Positions 8,998 to 17,724 of a stretch of 64,000 nt of DNA are shown in pieces. A program made the position numbers and the translations under genes. The first letter of the stretch is position 1; every line of letters starts with the position of its first letter. Source of the DNA: Allocoprococcus sp004560705 (GTDB taxonomy: Bacteria; Bacillota; Clostridia; Lachnospirales; Lachnospiraceae); assembly GCF_052065755.1 (NCBI RefSeq), contig NZ_JBQHTK010000003.1:124001-188000 (forward strand). The letters are read 5' to 3'. The notes beneath the pieces are model-generated. The model saw only the letters and a program-made list of their open reading frames with translations, was not told the DNA's origin and searched no databases.

Positions 8998-11243
8998 GGT
9001 CTCAGTATACTATATTTCTCCCCGTCTGTACATAATTTCACTGCATGTCCGTCTTTCGTATTATATAAGCTGACGCCCCAATTTGCAAGTCTTTCCAGCA
9101 CTTCTTCGTGCGGATGCCCATAGCGGTTCTTCTCTCCGGCCGACACCCAGGCAGCATCCGGCCTTGTTATTTCAAGAAGTCTTTCCGATGTCGCATTTCT
9201 CGATCCGTGATGCCCGACTTTCAGCACTTCGAATCTGTCCGAAAGCTTTTTTTGCTCCTGAAGTTCCCCAATCCTTGCCGACACCGTATCTTCTGCGTCA
9301 TTTTCCAGATCACCGGTAAATAGCATATCAAATCTGCGATAGCGAAGGGCAAGGACCATGGAGGCTTCATTGCCCGGCTCCGGCATCTCTTCTTTCTCCT
9401 TCTCGTCTCCCGGCCAGATACAGAAAAGCTCCATTTCTCCTTCCCGAAGAATCTGCCCCGCTTCGACCGTGTAGACCTTTGCCCCGTATTCTGTGGCAGT
9501 CTGTGCAAATTCATACAGTTTTTCATCCCAGAAGCGTTCCCCGGGAAGTACGATCCGTTCGATTCGGATCCCGTATTTCTGTCGTTTCAGCATTTCCTCA
9601 ATTCCTCCAAGATGATCGATATCCCCGTGGGAGACCCACACATAATCCAGCTTCCCGACACCTTCGGATTTCAGAAACGGTTCGATCCGGTATTTCCCCA
9701 CATCACTCACTGTGCTGCTCCCTCCGTCGATGAGGTATGTACCACCTTTCGGTCCTCTGAGGAAAAATGCATCCCCCTGTCCAACATTCATCATATAGAT
9801 TTCCAGCTCTCCCGCCCTGCCGTGAGGGAACCCCATGAGCAAAACCGCTGCCAAAATTCCTGTATAAGCGGCTTTCTTCTTCCCGAATCTAAAACATGCC
9901 AACATGACGGCCAGTACCATATAGTATGCCAGAATCTGCACTGTCCCCGGTCTTCCTGCGACCCATCTCGCACCCGGGATCTCCAGCATGATCCTGCTTC
10001 CTTCTTCATAAATTCCAAGAATCAGACCGCTTATTCCATAGGAGATGCGTGCCGGCCACAGTCCCCCAGAAACTACCGTTCCAGTCAGGATCCCTGCGAA
10101 GCCGCATGCGAGCACGATTCCCGCAAGCGGAACCGCAAGCAAATTCCAGAATATGGAATAAGGACTGATTTCATAATAATAATACAGCATGATTGGAAGC
10201 ACTGCCAGCTGAACCGACAGCGACATTTTTATGGTGCGTTTCCATTTCGCCTCCCCTTCTGTCTGCCAGAAGGGCAGAATCAGGTAGACACCGAGCACGG
10301 CGCCGAAGGACAACAAGAATCCCGCGTCAAAGAGCTGCAGAGGATTGAACGACAACATCAGCAGCATGGCCGTTCCCGCCGCCGTCAGTCCGTCGTATTC
10401 CCTTCCCGTCACCTCTGCCCCCATACGGATCAGAAACATCACGGCAGCTCGGACTGCCGATATACTCCCTCCTGTCAGCACCGCGTACAGGATCAGAACC
10501 GCACAGCTTCCTCCCGCCGCAAAAGTCCTTGTAAAAGAGGCATGTCTCAGGATTTCGTATATTCCCATCCCGACAAAAGACACATGAAGACCCGAGATCG
10601 CCAGCAGATGCCCGATTCCGCTTTTCTGATAGTTTTCCCTTACCTCCTCATCCATATACGCACGGTCTCCGAGCATCATGGAGCACAAGACTCCGCCCTT
10701 TTCTTCGCCGAGATACGCAAGAATCTGCTCTGCCGTTTTCTCCCGAATATCACTCATCCATTCAAGAAGACGGTATTTCCATCCCGCTTTTCCCGTAAAT
10801 GCCCGGATTTCTTCAAGCCTTGCCTGTTTCAGCGCTCCTGTTATTCCCTGTTTTCGATAATAAAATCTTTGGTTAAAATTCCCCGGATTCGGGGCATTCT
10901 GAAAGAAAGAAATGGTTCCAGACACCCGGATATACTGCCCGTATTCCGGAACCCGTTCCTCCTGCCCATTTGATAAATAGACCAGCAGATTATCTTCTGC
11001 CTCAATTTCTGATTCGCCTTGTTCCTGCATTCTGATCCCTTTAAGGTACAGAATCCAGATGTCTTCTTTTTTTGTTTTCCGATAAATCTGACCGCAAAGC
11101 CTTACCTTATCTCCGTCTGAATACAGCCTTTCAAACTCCGATTCTCCCAGAACCGGAAAAATCCGGCTCCCGCCCAGATAAAACATAAGAGCGATCACTC
11201 CTGCTGCCACACATGCCGCACAGCATATTTTTCTATGTCTCAA
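8994..11243 (-). CDS. comEC: DNA uptake channel protein ComEC/Rec2
   Basis: Membrane channel that takes single-stranded DNA into the cell during transformation. Three parts: an N-terminal OB-like DUF4131 region, a many-helix competence domain (GIGHLLAISGLHVSFVGMGIYE), and a C-terminal metallo-beta-lactamase domain (MNVGQGDAFF, DGGSS, SHGDIDHLGG, GHHGS). I chose a TTG start at 11241-11243, just after the stop of the preceding gene, because GGAGG lies 12 bases upstream; an in-frame GTG at 11291 would overlap that gene by 44 bases and has no ribosome site. About 749 residues, full length. comEA lies in the same run, so an uptake machine is largely encoded here. Confidence 0.92.
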   Translation of the reverse strand: MRHRKICCAACVAAGVIALMFYLGGSRIFPVLGESEFERLYSDGDKVRLCGQIYRKTKKEDIWILYLKGIRMQEQGESEIEAEDNLLVYLSNGQEERVPEYGQYIRVSGTISFFQNAPNPGNFNQRFYYRKQGITGALKQARLEEIRAFTGKAGWKYRLLEWMSDIREKTAEQILAYLGEEKGGVLCSMMLGDRAYMDEEVRENYQKSGIGHLLAISGLHVSFVGMGIYEILRHASFTRTFAAGGSCAVLILYAVLTGGSISAVRAAVMFLIRMGAEVTGREYDGLTAAGTAMLLMLSFNPLQLFDAGFLLSFGAVLGVYLILPFWQTEGEAKWKRTIKMSLSVQLAVLPIMLYYYYEISPYSIFWNLLAVPLAGIVLACGFAGILTGTVVSGGLWPARISYGISGLILGIYEEGSRIMLEIPGARWVAGRPGTVQILAYYMVLAVMLACFRFGKKKAAYTGILAAVLLMGFPHGRAGELEIYMMNVGQGDAFFLRGPKGGTYLIDGGSSTVSDVGKYRIEPFLKSEGVGKLDYVWVSHGDIDHLGGIEEMLKRQKYGIRIERIVLPGERFWDEKLYEFAQTATEYGAKVYTVEAGQILREGEMELFCIWPGDEKEKEEMPEPGNEASMVLALRYRRFDMLFTGDLENDAEDTVSARIGELQEQKKLSDRFEVLKVGHHGSRNATSERLLEITRPDAAWVSAGEKNRYGHPHEEVLERLANWGVSLYNTKDGHAVKLCTDGEKYSILRP

Positions 11244-11247
11244 ACTG

Positions 11248-12177
11248 TTATTTTTCCTCCACAATATCCAGATTTCTGCTAAGAGGCTCACTCAGTTTGA
11301 TACTTTCCTGGAACATGACATTGCTGTCACCGTTAATCGCAATCTGAACACGACTTACCGAACTACACTCCGTCACGGAATTTACGATCGAGTAGATCAC
11401 CGTCTCCGGCTGCACGCCCGGCGTCGTATTCTTCAGACCTTCATTAAAATTCAGATAACAGATCCCGTCTTTGATCGAAGTGCCAAGGAGCTTTGTCCCT
11501 TTCGGGATCGTGGCCTGCAGATCATTGCCTGTGGGACCTTTGATCAGCTTCTCCACAATGACTCTTTCCTTCGCCTGATTCGAATTGTAACGGACATCCA
11601 TCTCTTCTTTCACCAGCGCAGAGCCGTCACTGTTTGCAAAGTACAGGGTCAATACCGTGTCCTGAAAAGAATTGATCGCCGATCCTGTATTCTGTACAAA
11701 ATCTTCGGCCTGGAGGAATCCGTATTCTTCTCCCGAGCGGTTCGCAAGCGGTTTCTCATCCACATAGAACGCAACCTGATCCACCTCGTCAATCTGCGTA
11801 AGGGAACGTACCAGTGCCGCCCGACAGAGCACTTCCTGAACCGGATCCATGTCCGCATACGCTTCGTTAAAATAAAGCAGCAGCTTCTCGTCTTCAAGGA
11901 CATAGCGCTCCAGATCAACATCATTCGGGATCGCCGGCTGCTCTTCAATCGAGTCATCTGCCGCCTTCAGATCTTCGATCATCTCGTTCACCGCTTTATC
12001 ACTATCTTCCGTCTCTCCCTGGTACGCCGTCTCCACAAGACCGGTGCCATCCTGGTTGATCCGGTACAGCTTATACGGAGAATCCGCCTCATCCTTCCTT
12101 TTGCACCCGGCCGATGCCAGAATACCCAGGACAAGGGCGACATACAAAATGATTTTCTTCCTTCTTCTCATTTCCAT
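11248..12177 (-). CDS. GerMN-domain lipoprotein
   Basis: Predicted membrane-anchored outer-face lipoprotein. The start used is the ATG at 12175-12177 (MEMRRRKK), with another at 12171; a TTG-started longer form to 12216 overlaps the kinase gene and lacks a ribosome site. The signal peptide ends in a lipobox (LASAGC). The region from about residue 150 resembles a GerMN (sporulation and spore germination) domain: ATIPKGTKLLGTSIKDGICYLNFN and TPGVQPETVIYSIVNSVTE are characteristic. It directly follows the sensor kinase, as LpqB (also GerMN-containing) follows MtrB in Actinobacteria, so a role in modulating that kinase is a reasonable inference. About 309 residues. Confidence 0.82.
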   Translation of the reverse strand: MEMRRRKKIILYVALVLGILASAGCKRKDEADSPYKLYRINQDGTGLVETAYQGETEDSDKAVNEMIEDLKAADDSIEEQPAIPNDVDLERYVLEDEKLLLYFNEAYADMDPVQEVLCRAALVRSLTQIDEVDQVAFYVDEKPLANRSGEEYGFLQAEDFVQNTGSAINSFQDTVLTLYFANSDGSALVKEEMDVRYNSNQAKERVIVEKLIKGPTGNDLQATIPKGTKLLGTSIKDGICYLNFNEGLKNTTPGVQPETVIYSIVNSVTECSSVSRVQIAINGDSNVMFQESIKLSEPLSRNLDIVEEK

Positions 12178-12205
12178 CCACTTCTTTCTGTTTCCCACTG
12201 CCTCT

Positions 12206-13687
12206 CTACTGGGCAATGTAGGTGAGCGGGATCCTGACCGTAAATGTCGTCCCCTCTCCCGGCTCGCTGTGCACCTTAATCGCTCCTCTGTGCATGATCA
12301 CCGCGTTGCGGGCTATAGAAAGGCCCAGTCCGGTCCCTCCGATTTCTCTGGAATGCGACTTGTCCACCCGGTAAAACCGTTCGAATATATGCTCGGTATC
12401 CTCTTTCGGAATTCCGATTCCGGAATCCGCAACTTTCAGATAGAAATACTTGTGATCCGCATTCAGCTCAACATGAACCCAGCCGTTCTCCCTGTTATAC
12501 TTGATTGCATTTTCAACCAGATTGGAAAGCGCAAGCGAAAATTTCACTTCATCCACCTCTGCCGTAACAGAGCGAAAGCTCTCATACACCAGTTCCACAT
12601 TCTGGCGTGCCGCCAGAGGACGCAGCCTTTTCAGAATCCGCTCCACCAGCTCGTTGATATTCTGGCTCTGCACGTTCAGGCCGGCGCCTTTTTTGTCCAT
12701 CTTAACCAGTTCCAAAAGATCATTGATGATTTTATTTTCCCGCTCAATCTCTTCTGAGAGGTCTCCCATAAACTCCTGATACAGCTCCACCGGCACATCC
12801 GGCTGTGCAAGAAGTGAATCTGACAGAACCTTCATGGATGTCAGCGGTGTCTTCAGTTCGTGAGAGACATTGGCCACAAATTCTTCCCTGGAAGCATCCA
12901 GCAGCTTATAGCGGTCCCACAGCCTGTTAAATGCCAGTGAGATCTTCTCCGTCTCATTGTATGCATCTTCATGAAGGTAATTATCTCCGTATCCGGATGC
13001 CATTTCCTCGATCGTCTTTGACATCCTTGTAAGCGGACGCACCAGAAAAGAAGCCGATAATCCTGCGGCAAGAAGGACGATCAGGAAGATCGTCAGAGAT
13101 GCAAGATACGCCTTGCTCTCCAAAGCCGCCAGTTCATCCCGGATCGAATCGGTGGACACACTGACCAGCATCATGCCGGGAACACGCCTGTCCCCGGAAC
13201 TCACGATCGGCGTCGCCACCTCGATATAGCGGTTCTTTTCATCATAATTGTTGCTCTGCTCTCCGCGAAGACAGCGCACCACATCCGTAGATATGATCGT
13301 CTTCCCTTCATCCAGATTATATGTATCTTTTACGATACGGAATTCATCATTGATGACCATGACCCGTCCGCTGACAATATTGGACAGCTGCGTAAGCTCA
13401 GCATTGATAACCTCGGAATCTGTATGTTCCAGATAATTAGAATTGATTAACTGATTGCCCAGAATCGTACACTGATTCTGAATCTCTGAAGTGCGCACAG
13501 ATACCAGTCTCTGTTCATATCTTTCCAGAATCGCGCTCTTTAAGAACAGGCACGTCAGAATCGTACATACGCCCATAAGCAGTACAATGCGCACTCGCAG
13601 ACTTTTTAAAAACTTTGGTACAAATTTTAATTTAACCCCTGAAATAATAACCAACTCCCCACTTCGTATAGACATATTTCGGGTCAC
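12206..13687 (-). CDS. WalK/PhoR-like sensor histidine kinase
   Basis: Membrane kinase of a two-component pair with the gene upstream. Order: short cytoplasmic N-terminus, first membrane helix (IVLLMGVCTILTCLFL), an extracellular sensor of about 140 residues, second helix (LTIFLIVLLAAGLSASFLV), HAMP, HisKA with phospho-acceptor His in FVANVSHELKTPLTSMK (around residue 275), and HATPase with N box (NLVENAIKYN), G1 (DSGIGIP) and G2 (GGTGLGLSI). There is no PAS domain, unlike B. subtilis WalK. The start is uncertain: the open frame overlaps the regulator gene by 56 bases, an ATG at 13675 overlaps by 44, and the natural-looking start at VKLKF is a GTT codon. Confidence 0.9.
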   Translation of the reverse strand: MTRNMSIRSGELVIISGVKLKFVPKFLKSLRVRIVLLMGVCTILTCLFLKSAILERYEQRLVSVRTSEIQNQCTILGNQLINSNYLEHTDSEVINAELTQLSNIVSGRVMVINDEFRIVKDTYNLDEGKTIISTDVVRCLRGEQSNNYDEKNRYIEVATPIVSSGDRRVPGMMLVSVSTDSIRDELAALESKAYLASLTIFLIVLLAAGLSASFLVRPLTRMSKTIEEMASGYGDNYLHEDAYNETEKISLAFNRLWDRYKLLDASREEFVANVSHELKTPLTSMKVLSDSLLAQPDVPVELYQEFMGDLSEEIERENKIINDLLELVKMDKKGAGLNVQSQNINELVERILKRLRPLAARQNVELVYESFRSVTAEVDEVKFSLALSNLVENAIKYNRENGWVHVELNADHKYFYLKVADSGIGIPKEDTEHIFERFYRVDKSHSREIGGTGLGLSIARNAVIMHRGAIKVHSEPGEGTTFTVRIPLTYIAQ

Positions 13688-14321
13688 TCGGATTCACTTC
13701 AATCTTCTCGCGCAGTCTCCGGATATGGACATCCACCGTACGTGCATCTCCCGGGTATTCATATCCCCAGACAATATTCAAAAGATTCTCTCTGCTGTAC
13801 ACCTTATTCGGATTCATCGCAAGAAGTTCCAGAAGATCGAATTCTTTTGCAGTCAGGTTCAGTTCCTTCTCTCCGGAAAATACTCTCCGGCTCTCGCAAT
13901 CGATCCTGAGATCCCCTTTCACGATCATCTTCGATGCCACCGTGCTTCCTTCTCTTTTCCCCGTACGGCGCATGATTGCCTTGATCCTTGCCTTGACCTC
14001 AAGTATATTGAATGGTTTCGTTATGTAATCGTCAGCTCCGTATTCCAGCCCGAGGATCTTGTCCATATCCTCTCCTTTTGCAGTGAGCATCACGATCGGA
14101 ACATCCGAGAACTCCCGGATCTGCCTGCACACTTCAAATCCGTCACACTTGGGAAGCATGACATCCAGCAAAATGATATCATACGCTTTCCTTCTTGCCA
14201 TCTCCAGCGCCTCTTCACCGTCGTAGGCGGCATCCACTTCCATATCATCCTGCTCCAGACTGTAACGAATTCCTTTCACGATTAATTTTTCGTCATCCAC
14301 TACCAACACTTTTCTGCCCAT
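13632..14321 (-). CDS. OmpR/PhoB-family response regulator
   Basis: DNA-binding partner of the kinase that follows. 229 residues. Receiver domain with acid pocket D9-D10, phospho-acceptor D53 (ILLDVMLP) and the KPF lysine near 103; then a winged-helix domain (NLTAKEFDLLELLAMNPNKV, RTVDVHIRRLREKI, GVGYYFRG). Most similar in layout to WalR/YycF, which controls wall hydrolases, or RegX3. AAGGGAG lies before the ATG. It follows comEA by 12 bases. Confidence 0.94.
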   Translation of the reverse strand: MGRKVLVVDDEKLIVKGIRYSLEQDDMEVDAAYDGEEALEMARRKAYDIILLDVMLPKCDGFEVCRQIREFSDVPIVMLTAKGEDMDKILGLEYGADDYITKPFNILEVKARIKAIMRRTGKREGSTVASKMIVKGDLRIDCESRRVFSGEKELNLTAKEFDLLELLAMNPNKVYSRENLLNIVWGYEYPGDARTVDVHIRRLREKIEVNPSDPKYVYTKWGVGYYFRG

Positions 14322-14333
14322 ACTGCTGCTCCC

Positions 14334-14951
14334 TTAATTTACTGTAATATCATTTTTGATCTTCTCAAAAATGCCTTCTTTTATTCCCTCTATTTTTTTG
14401 ATCTCTTCTATGCTTTGAAATCCACCGTTTTCTTCGCGATAACGGATGATGGCCTCTGCCCGCGATTCACCAATCCCGCTCAGAGATGTGAGTTCCTGCT
14501 TCGATGCCGTGTTGAGATTCACTCTTCCATCTTCGCTTTTCCCGGCATCCATTGTCCCTTTTTCTGTGGCAGAACCGGATTGTTCCGTTTCTTCCTTCGT
14601 CGGTACATAGATCTTCTGCCCGTCCGACAGAATCTCGGCCTGATTCCAGAACTCCCGGCTCGCCGCTTCTGTAAAACCGCCCGCCGCATCTATGGCCTGA
14701 TACACGCGGTCACCATTCTTCAGTTCATAGACTCCGGGACACACTACCTGTCCACAGACATAGACCCAGATCGGTTCTTGTTCCGTCTCTTTCGTCTCTT
14801 CGCTTTCTTCCGGGACTTTCTCGTCTGCTTCCTGTTTTGTAATCTCGACTTCGGCAAACGCTTCTTCCCTGCTGCATCCCGCAAATATACAGCAGAAGTA
14901 TAGAATCATAATTGCAAATCTTCGATACACTCTTTGTCTTTTCTGCCTCAT
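14334..14951 (-). CDS. comEA: ComEA-type DNA-binding competence lipoprotein
   Basis: Surface receptor for incoming double-stranded DNA. 205 residues. It begins with a signal peptide and a possible lipobox (IFAGC), unlike the usual membrane-anchored ComEA. An acidic linker follows, then an SLBB-type beta domain (IWVYVCGQVVCPGVYEL) and the C-terminal helix-hairpin-helix pair (VNLNTASKQELTSLSGIG, EIKKIEGIKEGIFEKI). First gene of the leftward run that also carries comEC, but separated from it by the two-component genes. Confidence 0.9.
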   Translation of the reverse strand: MRQKRQRVYRRFAIMILYFCCIFAGCSREEAFAEVEITKQEADEKVPEESEETKETEQEPIWVYVCGQVVCPGVYELKNGDRVYQAIDAAGGFTEAASREFWNQAEILSDGQKIYVPTKEETEQSGSATEKGTMDAGKSEDGRVNLNTASKQELTSLSGIGESRAEAIIRYREENGGFQSIEEIKKIEGIKEGIFEKIKNDITVN

Positions 14952-14989
14952 TCTCTCTCCATTTCCATGCAGAGCCGCGACCCCTCGCC

Positions 14990-15027
14990 ATACATTTCTT
15001 CCCTCCAGGTCTGAGGGAAGAATGTAT
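14990..15027. repeat. Inverted repeat between comEA and the DMT transporter gene
   Basis: Long imperfect hairpin: ATACATT-T-CTTCCCTC, 7-base loop, GAGGGAAG-AATGTAT, 15 pairs with a single bulge. No T run on either side, so not a classical terminator. It may still stop or stabilise the transcript from the arginine operon. Confidence 0.55.
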
Positions 15028-15092
15028 CTGCAGCTAAGACAAGATTATTGTAACGAATTTCCATGAAAAACTCAACCGCTATTTCCATTTTA

Positions 15093-15530
15093 TCATTTTC
15101 CTGCCAGTTGAAAAATCGCAACCCCGATCAGTGCCAGCGCCATTCCGCCCACCTTTTTCCAGTCCAAAGGTGATTTTTCCACTCCGAACAGCCCCAGAAG
15201 CTCGATCAGATACGCCACAATAAGCTGTGAAACTACGATCAAAAGTGCCGCCTTTGCAGGCCCGAGCTGTTCCATACTCTTAATGACCGTCCAGGTGATC
15301 CCGGCACCGATCACACCTCCCAGCAGTACATATTTCGGCTCCACCTTCGCAATCGAAGCAACGCTGTCCCTTCCCATGATCAGCCACATCACAAAACACA
15401 GTGCAAAGGCGCTCAGCTGCACCCATGCATTGCTGACCCACATCCCCGTAGTCTTTGTCACCTGTGTGTTAAATACTCCCTGTACACTCATAAGCGCCCC
15501 GGAAATCAGGGCAATCAGAAACCCGGTCAT
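15093..15530 (-). CDS. Small DMT-family transporter (DUF606/YdcZ type)
   Basis: 145 residues with five hydrophobic helices, the size of DUF606 half-transporters in the drug/metabolite superfamily. N-terminal MTGFLIALISGALMSVQGVFN and the QLGPAKAALLIVVSQL stretch fit the family. GGGAGGAAGAACG precedes the ATG. It follows argD by about 60 bases on the same strand, which suggests co-transcription with the arginine operon; substrate is unknown. Confidence 0.82.
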   Translation of the reverse strand: MTGFLIALISGALMSVQGVFNTQVTKTTGMWVSNAWVQLSAFALCFVMWLIMGRDSVASIAKVEPKYVLLGGVIGAGITWTVIKSMEQLGPAKAALLIVVSQLIVAYLIELLGLFGVEKSPLDWKKVGGMALALIGVAIFQLAGK

Positions 15531-15590
15531 CGTTCTTCCTCCCAGTTTTTTCTTCTAAGAGTATGCCCGATGACCGGGTTATTATGCGTC

Positions 15591-16772
15591 TTAAGCCAAT
15601 GCTTTTTTCAGTTTTTCGATCATCTCATCAATGTGTTCCTTCTCCACGATCAGAGGCGGAATCACACGGAGTACATTCTGTCCGGCCGAAATGATGAGGA
15701 GCCCTTCCTCCAGCGCTTTTTTCGTCACTTCCCCGGTCGGTTTCGTAATCTGAAGTCCCTGAATCAGACCTTTTCCTTTTACTTTGACCGCACAGTCGAA
15801 TTCCGATACAACTTCTTCCAGCTTCTCAGTCAGATACGGCGCGATTTCATTGACGTGTCCAATCAGATCTTCCTTTTCAAATATATCAATGACCGTCTTG
15901 ACCGCCATACATGCCAGCGGATTGCCGCCGTATGTTGTCCCGTGATCCCCAGGCTTCAGCGAATGCTGTGCCACTTTTTCCGTCATGGCAAATGCTCCCA
16001 CCGGAATTCCATTTCCGATTGCTTTCGCCATCGTCATGATATCCGGCTTCACACCTATCTGCTGCCATGCGAAATACGAACCACTCCGTCCCATTCCGCA
16101 CTGGATTTCATCCAGGATCAGCAGAATATCATTTTCATCACAGATTTTACGAACCCCGTTCAGGAATTCCGGTGTGGCCGGATTGATACCGCCCTCTCCC
16201 TGGATCGTCTCCATGATGATCGCACATGTCTTTTCACTTACCAGTGCTTTCACACTGTCCAGATCATTGAATGTCGCAAAAGAAACGCCCGGCAGCATCG
16301 GTTCAAATGGTTCCCGGTATTCTTTGTGTCCGGTTACGGAAACCGCCCCGATACTTCTTCCGTGGAATGCATCTTCCATTGCGATAAATTCATAACGTCC
16401 GCTTTTTTTCTCATAAGCATATTTCCGCGCCGCTTTCAGTGCTCCTTCCACAGCCTCTGTTCCGCTGTTGGTGAAGAAGACTCGATCCATCTGGGATACT
16501 CTCTTCAGTTCCCTGGCAGCCTCTCCGCATGTAGTATTATAATAAAGATTGGATGTGTGGAGCAGTTTATCAACCTGTGATTTGATTGCGTTCCCGAATT
16601 CCTGATTTCCGTATCCCAGACCACAGACTGCGATTCCTGCAGCAAAATCCAGATATTTCTTTCCGTCTGTGTCATAGAGGTACATACCTTCTCCATGATC
16701 CAGAACGACCGGGAAACGATTATAGGTCTTCAAAAGTCCCTGTTCTGTATCCTGTATATATTGATTCTCCAT
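15591..16772 (-). CDS. argD: Acetylornithine aminotransferase
   Basis: PLP enzyme converting N-acetylglutamate semialdehyde to N-acetylornithine. 393 residues from the ATG at 16770-16772 (MENQYIQD), which has AAGGAG five bases upstream; the longer frame start is rejected. Class III aminotransferase features: NSGTEAVEGALKAARKY, AFHGRSIGAVSVTG, LILDEIQCGMGRSG, and the PLP lysine in MTMAKAIGNGIPVGA. Follows argB by about 36 bases. Last core gene of the arginine operon. Confidence 0.96.
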   Translation of the reverse strand: MENQYIQDTEQGLLKTYNRFPVVLDHGEGMYLYDTDGKKYLDFAAGIAVCGLGYGNQEFGNAIKSQVDKLLHTSNLYYNTTCGEAARELKRVSQMDRVFFTNSGTEAVEGALKAARKYAYEKKSGRYEFIAMEDAFHGRSIGAVSVTGHKEYREPFEPMLPGVSFATFNDLDSVKALVSEKTCAIIMETIQGEGGINPATPEFLNGVRKICDENDILLILDEIQCGMGRSGSYFAWQQIGVKPDIMTMAKAIGNGIPVGAFAMTEKVAQHSLKPGDHGTTYGGNPLACMAVKTVIDIFEKEDLIGHVNEIAPYLTEKLEEVVSEFDCAVKVKGKGLIQGLQITKPTGEVTKKALEEGLLIISAGQNVLRVIPPLIVEKEHIDEMIEKLKKALA

Positions 16773-16808
16773 ATATTCTCCTTCTTTCCTTCCCACCGGA
16801 TCGTTGAA

Positions 16809-17693
16809 TTAATCCGGATCGTTGTCTTTTAAGATTGCCGTTCCGATACCTTTCTTGGTAAAAATCTCAAGAAGCAGACAGTGCGGAATCCTTCCGTCCA
16901 GAATATGCACCCTGGAAACTCCATTTTCAATAGCACCGATGCAGTTCTGAAGCTTTGGGATCATACCGCCCGTGATGCCGCCGCTCTCGATCAGTTCCCG
17001 CGCCTCGTCTACAGTCAGATGCGAAACGAGCGATGTCTTATCCTCGAAATCCCGGTAAACTCCGTCGATATCAGAGAGGAATGCCAGCTTTTCCGCATGA
17101 ACCGCCTTCGCGATCGCATAGGCCGCATCATCTGCATTGATGTTGTATGTATTATAGTCATCATCCAGTCCGATCGGGCAGACGATCGGAAGAAAATCCT
17201 TCTCCAGAAGATCAAAGAGAATGTCTGCATTGACGGATTTGATATCACCTACAAACCCGATATCTTCACCGTTGGAATATTTCTTCTCCACCTTCAGAAG
17301 CGCCCCGTCTTTTCCGCTGATTCCGATTGCACGAACGCCCAGTTCCTCTACCATTCGCACCAGATTCTTATTCACTTTATTCAGGACCATCTCCGCAACT
17401 TCCATGGTATCTTCATCCGTCACGCGGAGTCCGTTGATAAATTTCGGTTCCATGCCGACCTTTCCGACCCAGCGGCTGATCTCTTTTCCTCCGCCGTGGA
17501 CAATGATCGGTTTGAATCCGGTCAGTTTCAGCAGAGTAACGTCTTTGATCACGTTCTGCTGCAATTCTTCATCAATCATGGCACTGCCACCATATTTTAC
17601 AACAATAATTTTACGGTTAAAACGCTGGATATATGGCAGCGCCTCGATCAGCACCTCTGCCTTGTCCAGATATTTCTGCATATTCTGGTTCAT
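16809..17693 (-). CDS. argB: Acetylglutamate kinase
   Basis: Phosphorylates N-acetylglutamate, second step of arginine synthesis. 294 residues. Amino-acid kinase motifs: KIIVVKYGGSAM near residue 30, VHGGGKEISRW, GISGKDG, NINADDAAYAIA and GGITGGMIPKL. An N-terminal helix (MNQNMQKYLDKAEVLIEALPYI) is present, as in arginine-inhibited hexameric enzymes, so feedback inhibition by arginine is plausible. GGAGGAATGAGTC precedes the ATG. Lies 31 bases after argJ. Confidence 0.97.
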   Translation of the reverse strand: MNQNMQKYLDKAEVLIEALPYIQRFNRKIIVVKYGGSAMIDEELQQNVIKDVTLLKLTGFKPIIVHGGGKEISRWVGKVGMEPKFINGLRVTDEDTMEVAEMVLNKVNKNLVRMVEELGVRAIGISGKDGALLKVEKKYSNGEDIGFVGDIKSVNADILFDLLEKDFLPIVCPIGLDDDYNTYNINADDAAYAIAKAVHAEKLAFLSDIDGVYRDFEDKTSLVSHLTVDEARELIESGGITGGMIPKLQNCIGAIENGVSRVHILDGRIPHCLLLEIFTKKGIGTAILKDNDPD

Positions 17694-17724
17694 GACTCAT
17701 TCCTCCGTTTGAACTGTTCCGTCT

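Noticed and set aside
9612..10973. 453-codon open frame on the plus strand
   Set aside because: It lies fully opposite comEC, has Cys/His/Arg-rich low-likelihood composition and no ribosome site. comEC has clear domains.
15570..16580. 336-codon plus-strand frame opposite argD
   Set aside because: Antisense shadow with no ribosome site and a composition unlike real proteins.
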